Shown: in pieces, positions 8,282 to 16,638 of the stretch
How the letters are laid out: each line of letters opens with the position of its first letter
Numbering within the stretch: the stretch's first letter is position 1
Program-made: the position numbers and the translations under genes
NCBI GenBank assembly: GCA_030824115.1
Contig: JAVBYI010000012.1
Location: 1 to 64,000 of the forward strand
Direction of reading: 5' to 3'
From: Rhodocyclaceae bacterium
GTDB lineage: Bacteria; Pseudomonadota; Gammaproteobacteria; Burkholderiales; Rhodocyclaceae
Length of the DNA: 64,000 nucleotides
Notes under the pieces: generated by a model
The model's input: the letters and a program-made list of their open reading frames with translations, nothing else
Told to the model about the DNA's origin: nothing
Database searches by the model: none

Positions 8282-10135
8282 ATGTCAAGTCAGGGCTGGA
8301 GTGCTGATACCTATCTTGAAGGTGCGCCGGATAAGAAAAAAAGATCAGGTTCGATCTTGATGCGCCTCGTCGTGGCGGCCGGGCTGGCGCTGGCGCTGGT
8401 CTTTCATGGGGGCAATGGACAGTATTTTCCTTTGGAATATAAATGGCTCGGACTGGCCCTGATGGCGGGGGGCATGTTGATCGCTGCCGGGGTTCACTTG
8501 TGGCGCAGCCAGGGCTTTAAATCTGATGTTGTCGACTATGGCGCCTTGCTCTTTTTTGCTTGGGCCGTGGCGAGTTGGTTCTGGTCTGCAGATCCCATTG
8601 GGGGCGTGGACACGCTCATGAAGTTGTTATTGTTGTTCATTGTGTTTGTTATTCTGCGCCGTTACAACGATGTGATATTGGATCGGGTCATCATCGGTAC
8701 GGTTGCTGGGTCAGCCATGCTTTCAATGCTGATCGAGCGCGGTGGTATCGCTGCTTTTGGGGGTTACTTCAACCAGAACTACCAGACTGAAATGCTATTG
8801 GCGACCCTGCCGTTCATGCTCTACTTTCACCGGATTTTCGGGCGCCCCGGCCTGAAATGGTTGAGCTGGGGGCTTGGCGGTTTGACAGTGGTTTATTTGC
8901 TCTTGTTGAATCAGTCCAAGATTGAGTTTGTTGTTATACCGGCGATGCTCTCTTCGGCCCTCTTGGTCATGGCATGGCGGAAATCCTGGGCCATCTCGGT
9001 GACGGTTGGCGTAGCCGCCGTGATTTTGTTCTTCGCGCTAGGCTGGCTAGGCTGGGAAAGTGGTTTTGCGGGGCTGACCGGCGCGGTTAAGACCTCCTTG
9101 CTGCCGCGGGTTGAAATTACGACCAATACCTTGTTGCTTTGGTTGGAGCGTCCCTTACTGGGGATTGGGGTGGGCAGTTTTACTGCGGTGTATCCGCTAT
9201 TTCAGACGGCCCACCGCGATTTACTACCCTTCGATACTGGCCAAGGTATGCTTACTGGTCAAAATATTATTCTTGCGCAGGCGCATAACGACTGGGCACA
9301 ACTGCTCGCGGTTTTCGGTTTGGTCGGACTCCTGATATTGCTGCTGACATTCTTTATTGCCTGGCGTCGGGGAATGATCGTGTTGCGTGATCAGCCCATA
9401 GTCCAAGCCGGTGGCTTGTTGGTCGTCGGGATTTGCGCCAATGCGCTGATTGACTTTCCTTTGCAAAACGCGGCCACCGCGCTGTTGGCGGCGATTGGGT
9501 TTGCTTGGCTGCTTCGTGTTGAGTCCGCAGTGCAGGAAGGGGCTGGTGGCCTTAGGGCCTCGGTGCCGATGCGCCTTGTGGCCATTTTGGTTGCGCTGTT
9601 GGCAGCTTTACCGTTGTTCTGGGGTGAGCGGTTGGCCCTGGCACACGTAACGTTTACTCAGGGGGTGCAGAACCATTATGTTCGGGCGGAGCAGGCTTAC
9701 CGTCTCTATCGGCAGGCTGAAAGTTTGTATCCCCCCTTCATACAGTTCCGGGCGCAGATCTATATGGCACTGCAGGTCTGGGAGGAGGTGGCCAAAGCGC
9801 GGCAACCAGAATCAGAGCATGATCGGGCCTTTGCCATCAGCCTTTCGACAGGGCCGCAAACGGTCGTGCTGATGCCCAGATTGGCCCATCTATACAATAC
9901 CGGTCAATATACCGGCGAGGAGGTTGAGCGCTGGCGCAAGTTGGTGACCAAGAATGCACCTGATGTGCCGCAGGTTTGGCTTCAGGAGTCGCTATTTGAG
10001 TTGCGCAATGGCAACCCGGAGGGGGTTGTTGCGGCACTTGCCAGATTCGAGAGGTTGGAGGCGAACCCCAATACGTATACTGTGTCCTTGGTGCAAAACA
10101 TTCGCCAAGAGGCGGCAGCGTTAAGAAAGCCTTAG
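8282..10135 (+). CDS. Wzy/O-antigen-ligase-like polytopic membrane protein
   Basis: 617 residues from ATG 8282, which has GGAG seven bases upstream. About a dozen hydrophobic segments fill residues 20-450. The long periplasmic loop with 'LLGIGVGSFTAVYPLF' and 'AQAHNDWAQLLAVFGLVGL' is the Wzy_C/WaaL signature, where the His is functionally important. The C-terminal about 150 residues are soluble and TPR-like. Family members include O-antigen ligases, polymerases and PglL/TfpO pilin glycosyltransferases. Its stop overlaps that of a minor pilin gene, and pilus genes lie on both sides, so pilin O-glycosylation is an attractive but unproven role. Confidence 0.75.
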   Translation: MSSQGWSADTYLEGAPDKKKRSGSILMRLVVAAGLALALVFHGGNGQYFPLEYKWLGLALMAGGMLIAAGVHLWRSQGFKSDVVDYGALLFFAWAVASWFWSADPIGGVDTLMKLLLLFIVFVILRRYNDVILDRVIIGTVAGSAMLSMLIERGGIAAFGGYFNQNYQTEMLLATLPFMLYFHRIFGRPGLKWLSWGLGGLTVVYLLLLNQSKIEFVVIPAMLSSALLVMAWRKSWAISVTVGVAAVILFFALGWLGWESGFAGLTGAVKTSLLPRVEITTNTLLLWLERPLLGIGVGSFTAVYPLFQTAHRDLLPFDTGQGMLTGQNIILAQAHNDWAQLLAVFGLVGLLILLLTFFIAWRRGMIVLRDQPIVQAGGLLVVGICANALIDFPLQNAATALLAAIGFAWLLRVESAVQEGAGGLRASVPMRLVAILVALLAALPLFWGERLALAHVTFTQGVQNHYVRAEQAYRLYRQAESLYPPFIQFRAQIYMALQVWEEVAKARQPESEHDRAFAISLSTGPQTVVLMPRLAHLYNTGQYTGEEVERWRKLVTKNAPDVPQVWLQESLFELRNGNPEGVVAALARFERLEANPNTYTVSLVQNIRQEAAALRKP

Positions 10136-10830
10136 GGTAGCCGTCCCGCCGAAACCATGCGGTTAATGAGGATGCTGGGGGGCAGCCAGGTCGCGATGTC
10201 ATCGAAACCGGCTGTTGGGGTGTGATGAACGAAGTCCGTGTCGCCATTGGTGTTTTGGAGCTCGGCGTCGTCGGCGGGTGTGGCCGCCCCGTTTTTGCCT
10301 AGCGAAATAGTGATGGCGGGAACGTCGCTGGCAAGAACGTTACTAGTGGGCGACGTCGTGCAGGGGCTGCTATCGCAGATACGCAGGTCGCCAGTGGAAA
10401 GCAGCGTGAAGCCGGTGGCGCTGTTCGAGAACGCGCTGGTAACGCGGTAGCGTAGCGCGTTGCCCCAAGCATCGTAGCGGCCGACGCCGAGCGTGGCCCA
10501 AGGGAGGGTGCCTTCAGCACTGGTACACGTGTCACCTGTGCGGTTTTCGCTACCGTCGCTGTCGGTATCCGGGCAGGGCAGGTAGGGCTTGCCATCACTG
10601 GCGGCTTTGCTGGCGGCAAAGCCATAGAGTGCATCGGTAACGTCGGAAAGGGCTTTTTGCGTTTCGCTGACGTTACGGATGTCTTGCTGGGCGGACATCG
10701 GCAGGATCATGCCGCCGATCAGCAGGGCGACGATGGCGAGTACAACCGCCATTTCGGTAAGCGTGAAGCCGCGCTGGACAAATGTCGGCGGTGGCGGGAC
10801 GGCTATTGAAGGGGCAGTCAGTCGATCCAT
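10132..10830 (-). CDS. minor pilin / pseudopilin (GspH-MshO-like)
   Basis: 232 residues. The prepilin motif 'QRGFTLTEMAVVLAIVALLI' begins only at residue 19, after an unusually long leader that contains 'AVPPPPTF', the translation of a dispersed 24-bp element. The body has a 'YLPCPDTDSDG...GTLPWATLGVGRYDAWGNALRYRVT' pattern, similar in layout to 'GYLPLPD...FPWQLFG' in the upstream 1082-residue protein, so the two are probably related. It starts 13 bases inside the end of that gene, so translation is likely coupled. Its stop overlaps the convergent Wzy-like gene by four bases (TTAG). It is the last gene of the msh-like operon. Confidence 0.8.
   Translation of the reverse strand: MDRLTAPSIAVPPPPTFVQRGFTLTEMAVVLAIVALLIGGMILPMSAQQDIRNVSETQKALSDVTDALYGFAASKAASDGKPYLPCPDTDSDGSENRTGDTCTSAEGTLPWATLGVGRYDAWGNALRYRVTSAFSNSATGFTLLSTGDLRICDSSPCTTSPTSNVLASDVPAITISLGKNGAATPADDAELQNTNGDTDFVHHTPTAGFDDIATWLPPSILINRMVSAGRLP
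10780..10803 (-). repeat. dispersed 24-bp element, copy 2 (in minor pilin leader)
   Basis: The minus strand matches the consensus with one base changed in the core (GCCACC for GCCAGC), translated 'AVPPPPTF' just ahead of the prepilin cleavage motif. Confidence 0.8.
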
Positions 10831-13800
10831 GTCGTGAAGGCGTTGCTGATCGTGAAGCTTTGGTCTATGACGGAGGTGCGCTGGCCGATGGTGTAGCCGA
10901 GACGTACGTTGCGGAAAGGATACGGGATTTTCGGGGTGGTACGCAGGTGCGCGGTGAAGGTCGGCGAGAGTAGGCTCATCGGGCGCGTGGTGTTTTTCAG
11001 GGCAGCGATGCGCGTGGCATCGGTGAGACTATCCTGCAGGATCCACGCTTCAAGGGTGTAGCTGGGCGAGCCGTCGATGGATGACCACACGGTGGCACCG
11101 GTTTGGCGGAAAGCGCGACCGCTGTCAGTGCCTTCCAGTATCTGCATCAGCCCGGCGGTGGGCCAAGTAAGAGGCGTCATTGCGCTCGCTGCACCAGTCC
11201 AGGTGTAGAGACCGTTCTCGCTGGCGGTTGTTTGTGCCTTGACCAGCACACGATCACCATTGACTAGTGTCACACTGTCAATCGCCGCGCCGGGACTTGC
11301 GAGATTGAGGCTGGATTGTGTGGCGACTCGCGCGGACTGGCGCGACCAGTTGCTGCCGTCGTAATGCCACCAGCCGGAAGCATCGCTACCCTGTTGGACT
11401 TGGATAACGGTGTTGGTGTTAGCGGCAATGAGTGTCAGTGTGGCCGCGGCACTTTGCCAAGTGTAGATGCCATTCTCGGCGGTATTGGTCTGTGCCTTGA
11501 CGAGAATGCGGTCAGCACTTCTCATCAGGATGTTGTCGATGTGCGTGCCGACAGCGGCGCTCAGGTTAATGTTGGATTGCGTTGCCACTTTGACACGCAG
11601 ATCGTGCCAACTGATGGACGAAGTGCCTATAGTTGGGCTGGCGGTGGTTTGATGCCACAGAGAACGGGCATGGGTGGTGCCCTGGCTGATTTCAACGATG
11701 CCGCCGTTGAGTTCCGCAGCGCTATCAAAATCGCTAGCGCGGGCCATGGCACTGGCGCTGCCATTCCAGATGTAGACGCCATTTTCCTTTGAGTCTGTTT
11801 GGTTTTTGACCAATACGCGGTCGCCGCTGGCGAGATAGGCACCGTCGATAGCGGTTATTGCTGGATTGGTGAGCGTGAGGGCGGTGGTTGTGGCGACTCT
11901 TACTTTTGACAGGCTGGCATCCGAGGGCAGGCGGGTGAGTTCGACGCGGACGTGGATGTCCTTGTTGGTCGGGACGGCACTGCGGCTGGGGTCGAGCTTG
12001 TAGATGCCTTGCGGGGTATCCGGCGGTACATCCAGCGGGGGATTGGGTGCGCCGGGGTTGGCGGGTGGTACGGGATAGCCGGTGCGACTCAGCGTGTAGG
12101 GCGCCAGCGGATGACCATGGACATTGTCATCCTGCTCGGGTGCCAGCGATCCGATGGTGCTGTCCCCACCCCAATACACGAAGCCGACATGGCCGCCCCG
12201 ATATTGGGATGATGTTGTGGACGGGTCGTTACGCCCGTTTCGCAGCGTATCGCTGGCGGTTTCGTCAAAGTAGAACGTCAGGTCGGTCGGGTGCTGATTG
12301 CGACTGCTGCGCGTGTCAATCTCGAAACCGATCTTGGGCTGGACAATGAAGGCACTTTCACCGTTTTTGCCGGAATAGCCCATGTGCTGTGAGGCGGCAC
12401 CACAGGCCGTAATGTCATTGTTGTCACCATCGACGATGGCGAAGGTAACGCCTTCGGCGGGGGCGCTGGAAAAACCGGCATCGTTGATGCGGAACAGGAA
12501 GTAGCTGCGCAGCCCACCGCCCATGGCATGGGTTTCCGGTTTCCAGGCGCAAGCGTAGAGGTAGCCGGCCACAGCCGAGTCCAACGCGGTGCTGATGGTT
12601 TGGCCCAGCGTGAGCGTTTGTGTGGCAGGTGAATAGCTGGCAAGCGATCCGATGCCGGTCGCCGCCAGTGCTGACGAAGAAGAAGTGGCGGTCGCGAAGT
12701 TCGGCGTATTGGGGATGCAGCGCACGATGTCCTGTGCGACGGATTGTGTGGTGGAAACGCGCTCGAAGATTTCCGGGCCGGAGAAAACGGTGCCGGTGCC
12801 GCTTCGAAGGTTGGTGAGGTTAATGTCTTCAAGGTAGTTGGCATAAGCGATGGGATACAGCGCCGTGTTTTTTTCCGCATCGATGCTGCGATTCTGGCCG
12901 CTGCCGCGCTGGCTGGCGAATAACAGCGCGCCATTGCAGGGCGTGCCGTTGGCGACCACACCAGCGTTTGGCGCGACGAAGGTCATTTCGCCGTAATGCG
13001 CGTAGTAGTTTTGTGGATCGACCGTGTCGGCATAGCAGGTGCTGGGATAGGCGCTGATCTTGTTGTAGGCCGGCAGTGAGCCGGCTCCATAGTATTCATC
13101 GCGCAGACAGCTGACCATGCGGTCAAGCATCGAATTGATATCCTGACGGAAGTAGGCGTTGCGGCGTACCTGTTCGAAAATGTCGGCGGGCGTGGCAGCT
13201 GTTCCGGTATCGTTGGCGCTCAGGGTGCACGCCGTGTTGCTGGCGGAGCAGCTGCGCCGGTAGGCACCGCTTTCCTGATAGAGCTTGCCTTGGGTGGACA
13301 GGGCAAGCTGGCTTGTGGCTGTGTCGTTGGAAACATTGCCGGTGAAGTAGGTGCTTGAGGAGGTCTCGATGAGCAGGTTGGGATCGAGGTAGTTGGCAGG
13401 GTTGTAGTTGCCACCGCAGAAGTTGACGTTATTGCCATCGGTCGCGTCGCGATCCTGTCCGGACAAAACTGGCCCTGGTGAGAGGATGATGACGGTCGGG
13501 CGCTCGTGGGCGGTGGCCAACACACTGCGCAATCTCGCGGAACTCCCCCCGTCTACCGTGACGATGTCGATCTGGCCCAGCGTATCCCAGTTCATGGGGG
13601 ATGCCTTGTCGACGCGCTGATGACTGCCGGAGACGATGTACCACAGGCATTCCTCATGGCCATCCCGCACGGGGCCGGCGCCGAAAAGTTGCCAGGGAAA
13701 ACGGCCGACAATGGTTTTGTTGAGCGCGCTACCGGAGAGGTTGGCATCGCAGCCCTCCAGTGTGCAGCTGACATTGGTGTTGGCTGTTGTGCCCAGATCG

Positions 13801-14066
13801 GGCAGCGGCAGGTAGCCGTAGGCGTAATGCGTGCTGGGATCAATCTGATATTGCCGGTCGCGGAAGGTTTGCGTGTACCAGTACAGTGCCTGTTTAGCCA
13901 AGGCCAGTGCCTGCTGGGTTTTTTGCATGCGCCGAGCCTCGACAGCCTCGGGGGTCAGGTTGTTGACGGCAAAAGTCAGCGATGCCGTGACGACGAGTAC
14001 CAGGAAAATCAGCAGCGCCGCACCGCGCTGACGGGTAGGGAGGTGCCGTCCCGCCATCGCCGACAT
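10818..14066 (-). CDS. large pilin-like protein with phage-tail-type repeats, candidate pilus-tip adhesin (MshQ/PilX-like)
   Basis: 1082 residues. The N-terminus 'RQRGAALLIFLVLVVTASL' is a prepilin-like processing and membrane helix of the PilX/GspK/MshP type lacking Glu5. It is followed by 'GYLPLPD...GRFPWQLFGAGPVRDGHEECLWYIV'. The middle (about 200-700) is Cys-containing and not assigned. From Val724 there are three tandem copies of a roughly 90-residue unit. Each has a 'VAT...NL...AIDG.....GDRVLVK.QT...ENG.Y.W' pattern typical of phage tail proteins. The last about 90 residues return to pilin-operon sequence. The position at the end of the msh operon fits MshQ, whose distal part is thought to be an adhesin. 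The start codon lies inside a dispersed 24-bp element. Confidence 0.78.
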   Translation of the reverse strand: MSAMAGRHLPTRQRGAALLIFLVLVVTASLTFAVNNLTPEAVEARRMQKTQQALALAKQALYWYTQTFRDRQYQIDPSTHYAYGYLPLPDLGTTANTNVSCTLEGCDANLSGSALNKTIVGRFPWQLFGAGPVRDGHEECLWYIVSGSHQRVDKASPMNWDTLGQIDIVTVDGGSSARLRSVLATAHERPTVIILSPGPVLSGQDRDATDGNNVNFCGGNYNPANYLDPNLLIETSSSTYFTGNVSNDTATSQLALSTQGKLYQESGAYRRSCSASNTACTLSANDTGTAATPADIFEQVRRNAYFRQDINSMLDRMVSCLRDEYYGAGSLPAYNKISAYPSTCYADTVDPQNYYAHYGEMTFVAPNAGVVANGTPCNGALLFASQRGSGQNRSIDAEKNTALYPIAYANYLEDINLTNLRSGTGTVFSGPEIFERVSTTQSVAQDIVRCIPNTPNFATATSSSSALAATGIGSLASYSPATQTLTLGQTISTALDSAVAGYLYACAWKPETHAMGGGLRSYFLFRINDAGFSSAPAEGVTFAIVDGDNNDITACGAASQHMGYSGKNGESAFIVQPKIGFEIDTRSSRNQHPTDLTFYFDETASDTLRNGRNDPSTTSSQYRGGHVGFVYWGGDSTIGSLAPEQDDNVHGHPLAPYTLSRTGYPVPPANPGAPNPPLDVPPDTPQGIYKLDPSRSAVPTNKDIHVRVELTRLPSDASLSKVRVATTTALTLTNPAITAIDGAYLASGDRVLVKNQTDSKENGVYIWNGSASAMARASDFDSAAELNGGIVEISQGTTHARSLWHQTTASPTIGTSSISWHDLRVKVATQSNINLSAAVGTHIDNILMRSADRILVKAQTNTAENGIYTWQSAAATLTLIAANTNTVIQVQQGSDASGWWHYDGSNWSRQSARVATQSSLNLASPGAAIDSVTLVNGDRVLVKAQTTASENGLYTWTGAASAMTPLTWPTAGLMQILEGTDSGRAFRQTGATVWSSIDGSPSYTLEAWILQDSLTDATRIAALKNTTRPMSLLSPTFTAHLRTTPKIPYPFRNVRLGYTIGQRTSVIDQSFTISNAFTTWID
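11097..11897 (-). repeat. three tandem protein repeats of phage-tail type
   Basis: Units start near residues 724, 827 and 914 of the 1082-residue protein. Core strings are 'GDRVLVKNQTDSKENGVYIW', 'ADRILVKAQTNTAENGIYTW' and 'GDRVLVKAQTTASENGLYTW'. Each is followed by a Trp-rich stretch ('SLWHQTT', 'GWWHYDGSNW', 'AFRQTGATVW'). The pattern matches repeats I know from phage tail fibre and tail-spike proteins. Confidence 0.8.
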
Positions 14067-14068
14067 TT
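14045..14068 (+). repeat. dispersed 24-bp element, copy 3 (start of the large pilin-like gene)
   Basis: GCCGTCCCGCCATCGCCGAC followed by ATTT; one core base differs. Read on the minus strand it supplies the ATG of the 1082-residue protein and two bases of the stop codon of the mshK-like gene. Confidence 0.8.
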
Positions 14069-14489
14069 ACCGGCCGGGGCGGATCCGGATTTCGCCGCCG
14101 GCCAGACCGCCGCTGGTTTCCCGTGTCGCCCGATCAAGGGTGACGCCGACTTTGAGATCGGCAGGCGCTTCGTTACCGGTGGTCAACGAAGCCTGACCTG
14201 GGTTCTTGTGTGAGGTGCTGGTGATGACGCCGGTTTCGCGGGTGTCCTGGTTGTTGACCCAGACGGTGGATTTTCCCGAGGAGCGCACGACGATGCCATC
14301 GAGACGAATCGTGCCGGCTTCGAGGCTGCGGGCTTCCTGAATGTTGAATTGGCGCTGACGCTCAAGTTGGGCGCGGGTTTCCGGCGCAAGGAACAGCCGT
14401 CCCAATGGGGTCGGGTTTGTTTGTGCTTGAACCTGGCCAGCGAGTAGCGAGGGGAGGAGGGCCATGAGGGCGACTTGCATGCGATTCAT
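14067..14489 (-). CDS. mshK: MshK-like periplasmic pilus biogenesis protein
   Basis: 140 residues. The signal peptide 'MNRMQVALMALLPSLLAGQVQA' is followed by a small domain containing 'IRLDGIVVRSSGKSTVWVNN', the PilP/GspC-like pattern of MshK proteins that contact the secretin. It overlaps the mshJ-like gene by four bases and abuts the large pilin-like gene, matching the mshI-J-K order. Sequence alone gives a moderate family match; position gives most of the support. Confidence 0.72.
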   Translation of the reverse strand: MNRMQVALMALLPSLLAGQVQAQTNPTPLGRLFLAPETRAQLERQRQFNIQEARSLEAGTIRLDGIVVRSSGKSTVWVNNQDTRETGVITSTSHKNPGQASLTTGNEAPADLKVGVTLDRATRETSGGLAGGEIRIRPGR

Positions 14490-15088
14490 CGCTTTTCCTG
14501 GAGTTTGATCCAGTCGATATCGCAGACTGCCTTGAGATTGGCGCTTCCTTGCGTACCCGGGGCAAGGCGGTCAATCTGACAGCGTCTGACGCCGATCAAT
14601 GCGTGAATCTGGGATGACAGATCGGATAGCAGGCCGAGCAGGTCTTCTTCATGGAGCATGGGGAGATCCAGCTTCATGGTGCTGACAAGGAAATCGTAGC
14701 CGCCCGAGGTGACTTGCTTGGGATCAAGCGGACGCTGCGGGGCGATTTCATAATTGAGGCCGAGCAGTCGGCGCGATTCCTTGATGGCTTTGAGTGTTTC
14801 GACCCACTGTAGGCGCTGTTCCGGCTGGGTGAGGCCGCGCTGGACGATTTCCTGGTAGCGGACAATTTTCTCGCGGATATCGCGCTCGTCTTCATTGACC
14901 CGCGCAAGGCGGGCCTTCGTTTCACTCTGGCGCGTCAGCGCCAGCTTGTGCTGCTGGGCAGTTTGCTGGGCCTGCTGGAATGTCCAGCCAATGGCGGCAG
15001 CCGTGATCAGAATGGCGCCGACCAGCAAGCCAAGTGAGAGGCCCAGAGCGCGAATGTTGATCGTGGTAGCGGGGGCTGGCGTGTTCAT
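14486..15088 (-). CDS. mshJ: MshJ/PilO/GspM-like inner-membrane assembly protein
   Basis: 200 residues. One membrane segment (about 13-35) is followed by a long coiled coil (about 38-85) and a small ferredoxin-like periplasmic domain, the usual layout of PilO, GspM and MshJ. It lies six bases after the mshI-like gene and overlaps mshK by four. It is expected to form the alignment subcomplex with the MshI- and MshK-like proteins. Confidence 0.75.
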   Translation of the reverse strand: MNTPAPATTINIRALGLSLGLLVGAILITAAAIGWTFQQAQQTAQQHKLALTRQSETKARLARVNEDERDIREKIVRYQEIVQRGLTQPEQRLQWVETLKAIKESRRLLGLNYEIAPQRPLDPKQVTSGGYDFLVSTMKLDLPMLHEEDLLGLLSDLSSQIHALIGVRRCQIDRLAPGTQGSANLKAVCDIDWIKLQEKR

Positions 15089-15094
15089 TGGCGG

Positions 15095-16630
15095 CTACAG
15101 TTTGCGGATCAGGCGGAAGGCGAAGCGCGGTGCCTCGGGGGTGCCACGCGCCTGGTCGCTTTTGAGTGTCGTGGTGGATTGTGCGTCGACCGGCATTTGC
15201 AGGATGGCAATCACGGTGTCGGGTGCCTGGGCCAGGTCCTTGAAGAACATATTGACACGGTCGATTTGGGCCATTTGCATGCTGGCCATGCTAACCGGCA
15301 AATGTGCATTGACGCTAAGTTGTGCAAAAGGCCCTGGCCCCAAGGAAGCCGATGACGTGCTGCCCGGGAATTGGGTGCCAACCGTAGCGGCTTCCAACTT
15401 TTCAATGACCTGCCATTCGACTTTGTCGAGGCTGATATCGGGGAAACGATCCAGCGACTGGCTAAGCTGCATCAGCGTTGGCCCCAACCCCTGCGCACGC
15501 TTGCTTTCTGCCTCGAAGCGGGTGACCAGGGCGCGCAGATTGTCTGTCGTCAGGGATATCTTTGGCAGGGCCTGCAGGGTGGCGTCATAGCGCTGCTGAT
15601 CCAGCCGGGTCTGCTGTTCGATCTGCTGAATTTCCGCCTGAACATTGAGTATTTCGAGAAGCTGCTTGGCGCTGAACAGGAACCCACTGGCCAGAATGAT
15701 TGCGCTGGCGATTTTGAGTGCAAAACGGGTTTGCCAGAGGCGGAAGAAGCGGCGCTGCGTCGGCAAGGCAAACTGTTCGGCAGGCGCTTTTTTGGCCAGC
15801 AGATGGCAAAAGAGCATGCCGGCATGCAGTTTTCCGTCGCTTTTTCGCAAGCCGAGGCGGGTGCTTTCCTGCAGCAGGTCGACGATGTCGAAGCGCAGGG
15901 CGTTTGTGTCCAGGCACCGCTCGCGCAGGGCACTGATCTGCTCTGGGTGGGCGAGAACACGCACGGCCAGCGGCTTGTTGCGGTCGACGAGGCGTTGGCC
16001 GGACAGGTACTGGTGCATCTTGCCGGCTTCGATGGCAGCGGCAATGGCGGTTTCCTGCGCGTTGCCAGTGGCCAATGGCGTTTGACGCGAAAGCCGTAAC
16101 TGGCGGTGGCCGAAAAAGATTTGTCGCAGGCCGGCCGGCGTGGGAACGATCAGCAGTTGCTGATCACTGGCCTCATTCGGTAACAACTGAACGGCCAGTT
16201 GCGGCAGGGAGTAGATGCCACTGAGTGCAACCTTGGCGTCTTCGAGACGCTGCAACCAGGGTTCGAAGGTTTGCGGCTGGGTCAGCGCCATCAGGAGCAG
16301 ACGTTCGTCGCGCCGACCTTCCTTCAGGCGACCTTCGGCGTGTGCGAGAGAGAACGGGGTGCCGTAATAGTGCTGACCAAGCTTGCGCTTGATGATAGCG
16401 GCGCGATCCTTGCCGGTGCTGTAGGGAACATCCTCAAGCTGGAAGCCCTCCTCGGCGATGTCGGCGAGGATGGTATACAACCACTGGCCGTGACTGCGCA
16501 GGTGACTGGCAAACCGCTCGTAACCGGCTTCGTCGGCCGGGAAGTGCTCACCGTTGCGCACGGATTTGCCATCCGCCTGGAATACCGTGAGGCCGGTGGG
16601 ATCGAGCAGAAGGATGCAGCGTGTGGGCAT
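15095..16630 (-). CDS. mshI: MshI/GspL-like assembly protein (PilM-PilN type fusion)
   Basis: 511 residues. The first about 270 resemble the actin-like cytoplasmic part of PilM/GspL ('RCILLLDPTGLTVFQ', 'RAAIIKRKLGQHYYGTPFSL'). One membrane helix lies at about 303-323, followed by a coiled coil and a PilN-like periplasmic domain. In GspL and MshI these parts are one chain and link the ATPase to the periplasm. It lies between the platform gene and mshJ with eight- and six-base gaps. The family call rests on architecture and order. Confidence 0.75.
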   Translation of the reverse strand: MPTRCILLLDPTGLTVFQADGKSVRNGEHFPADEAGYERFASHLRSHGQWLYTILADIAEEGFQLEDVPYSTGKDRAAIIKRKLGQHYYGTPFSLAHAEGRLKEGRRDERLLLMALTQPQTFEPWLQRLEDAKVALSGIYSLPQLAVQLLPNEASDQQLLIVPTPAGLRQIFFGHRQLRLSRQTPLATGNAQETAIAAAIEAGKMHQYLSGQRLVDRNKPLAVRVLAHPEQISALRERCLDTNALRFDIVDLLQESTRLGLRKSDGKLHAGMLFCHLLAKKAPAEQFALPTQRRFFRLWQTRFALKIASAIILASGFLFSAKQLLEILNVQAEIQQIEQQTRLDQQRYDATLQALPKISLTTDNLRALVTRFEAESKRAQGLGPTLMQLSQSLDRFPDISLDKVEWQVIEKLEAATVGTQFPGSTSSASLGPGPFAQLSVNAHLPVSMASMQMAQIDRVNMFFKDLAQAPDTVIAILQMPVDAQSTTTLKSDQARGTPEAPRFAFRLIRKL

Positions 16631-16638
16631 GTGCCGAT

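Noticed and set aside
6856-8283. Open frame of 475 codons on the minus strand across the porin gene
   Set aside because: It is a shadow created by the strong codon bias of the porin. It has no ribosome site, signal or domain, while the porin on the other strand is certain.
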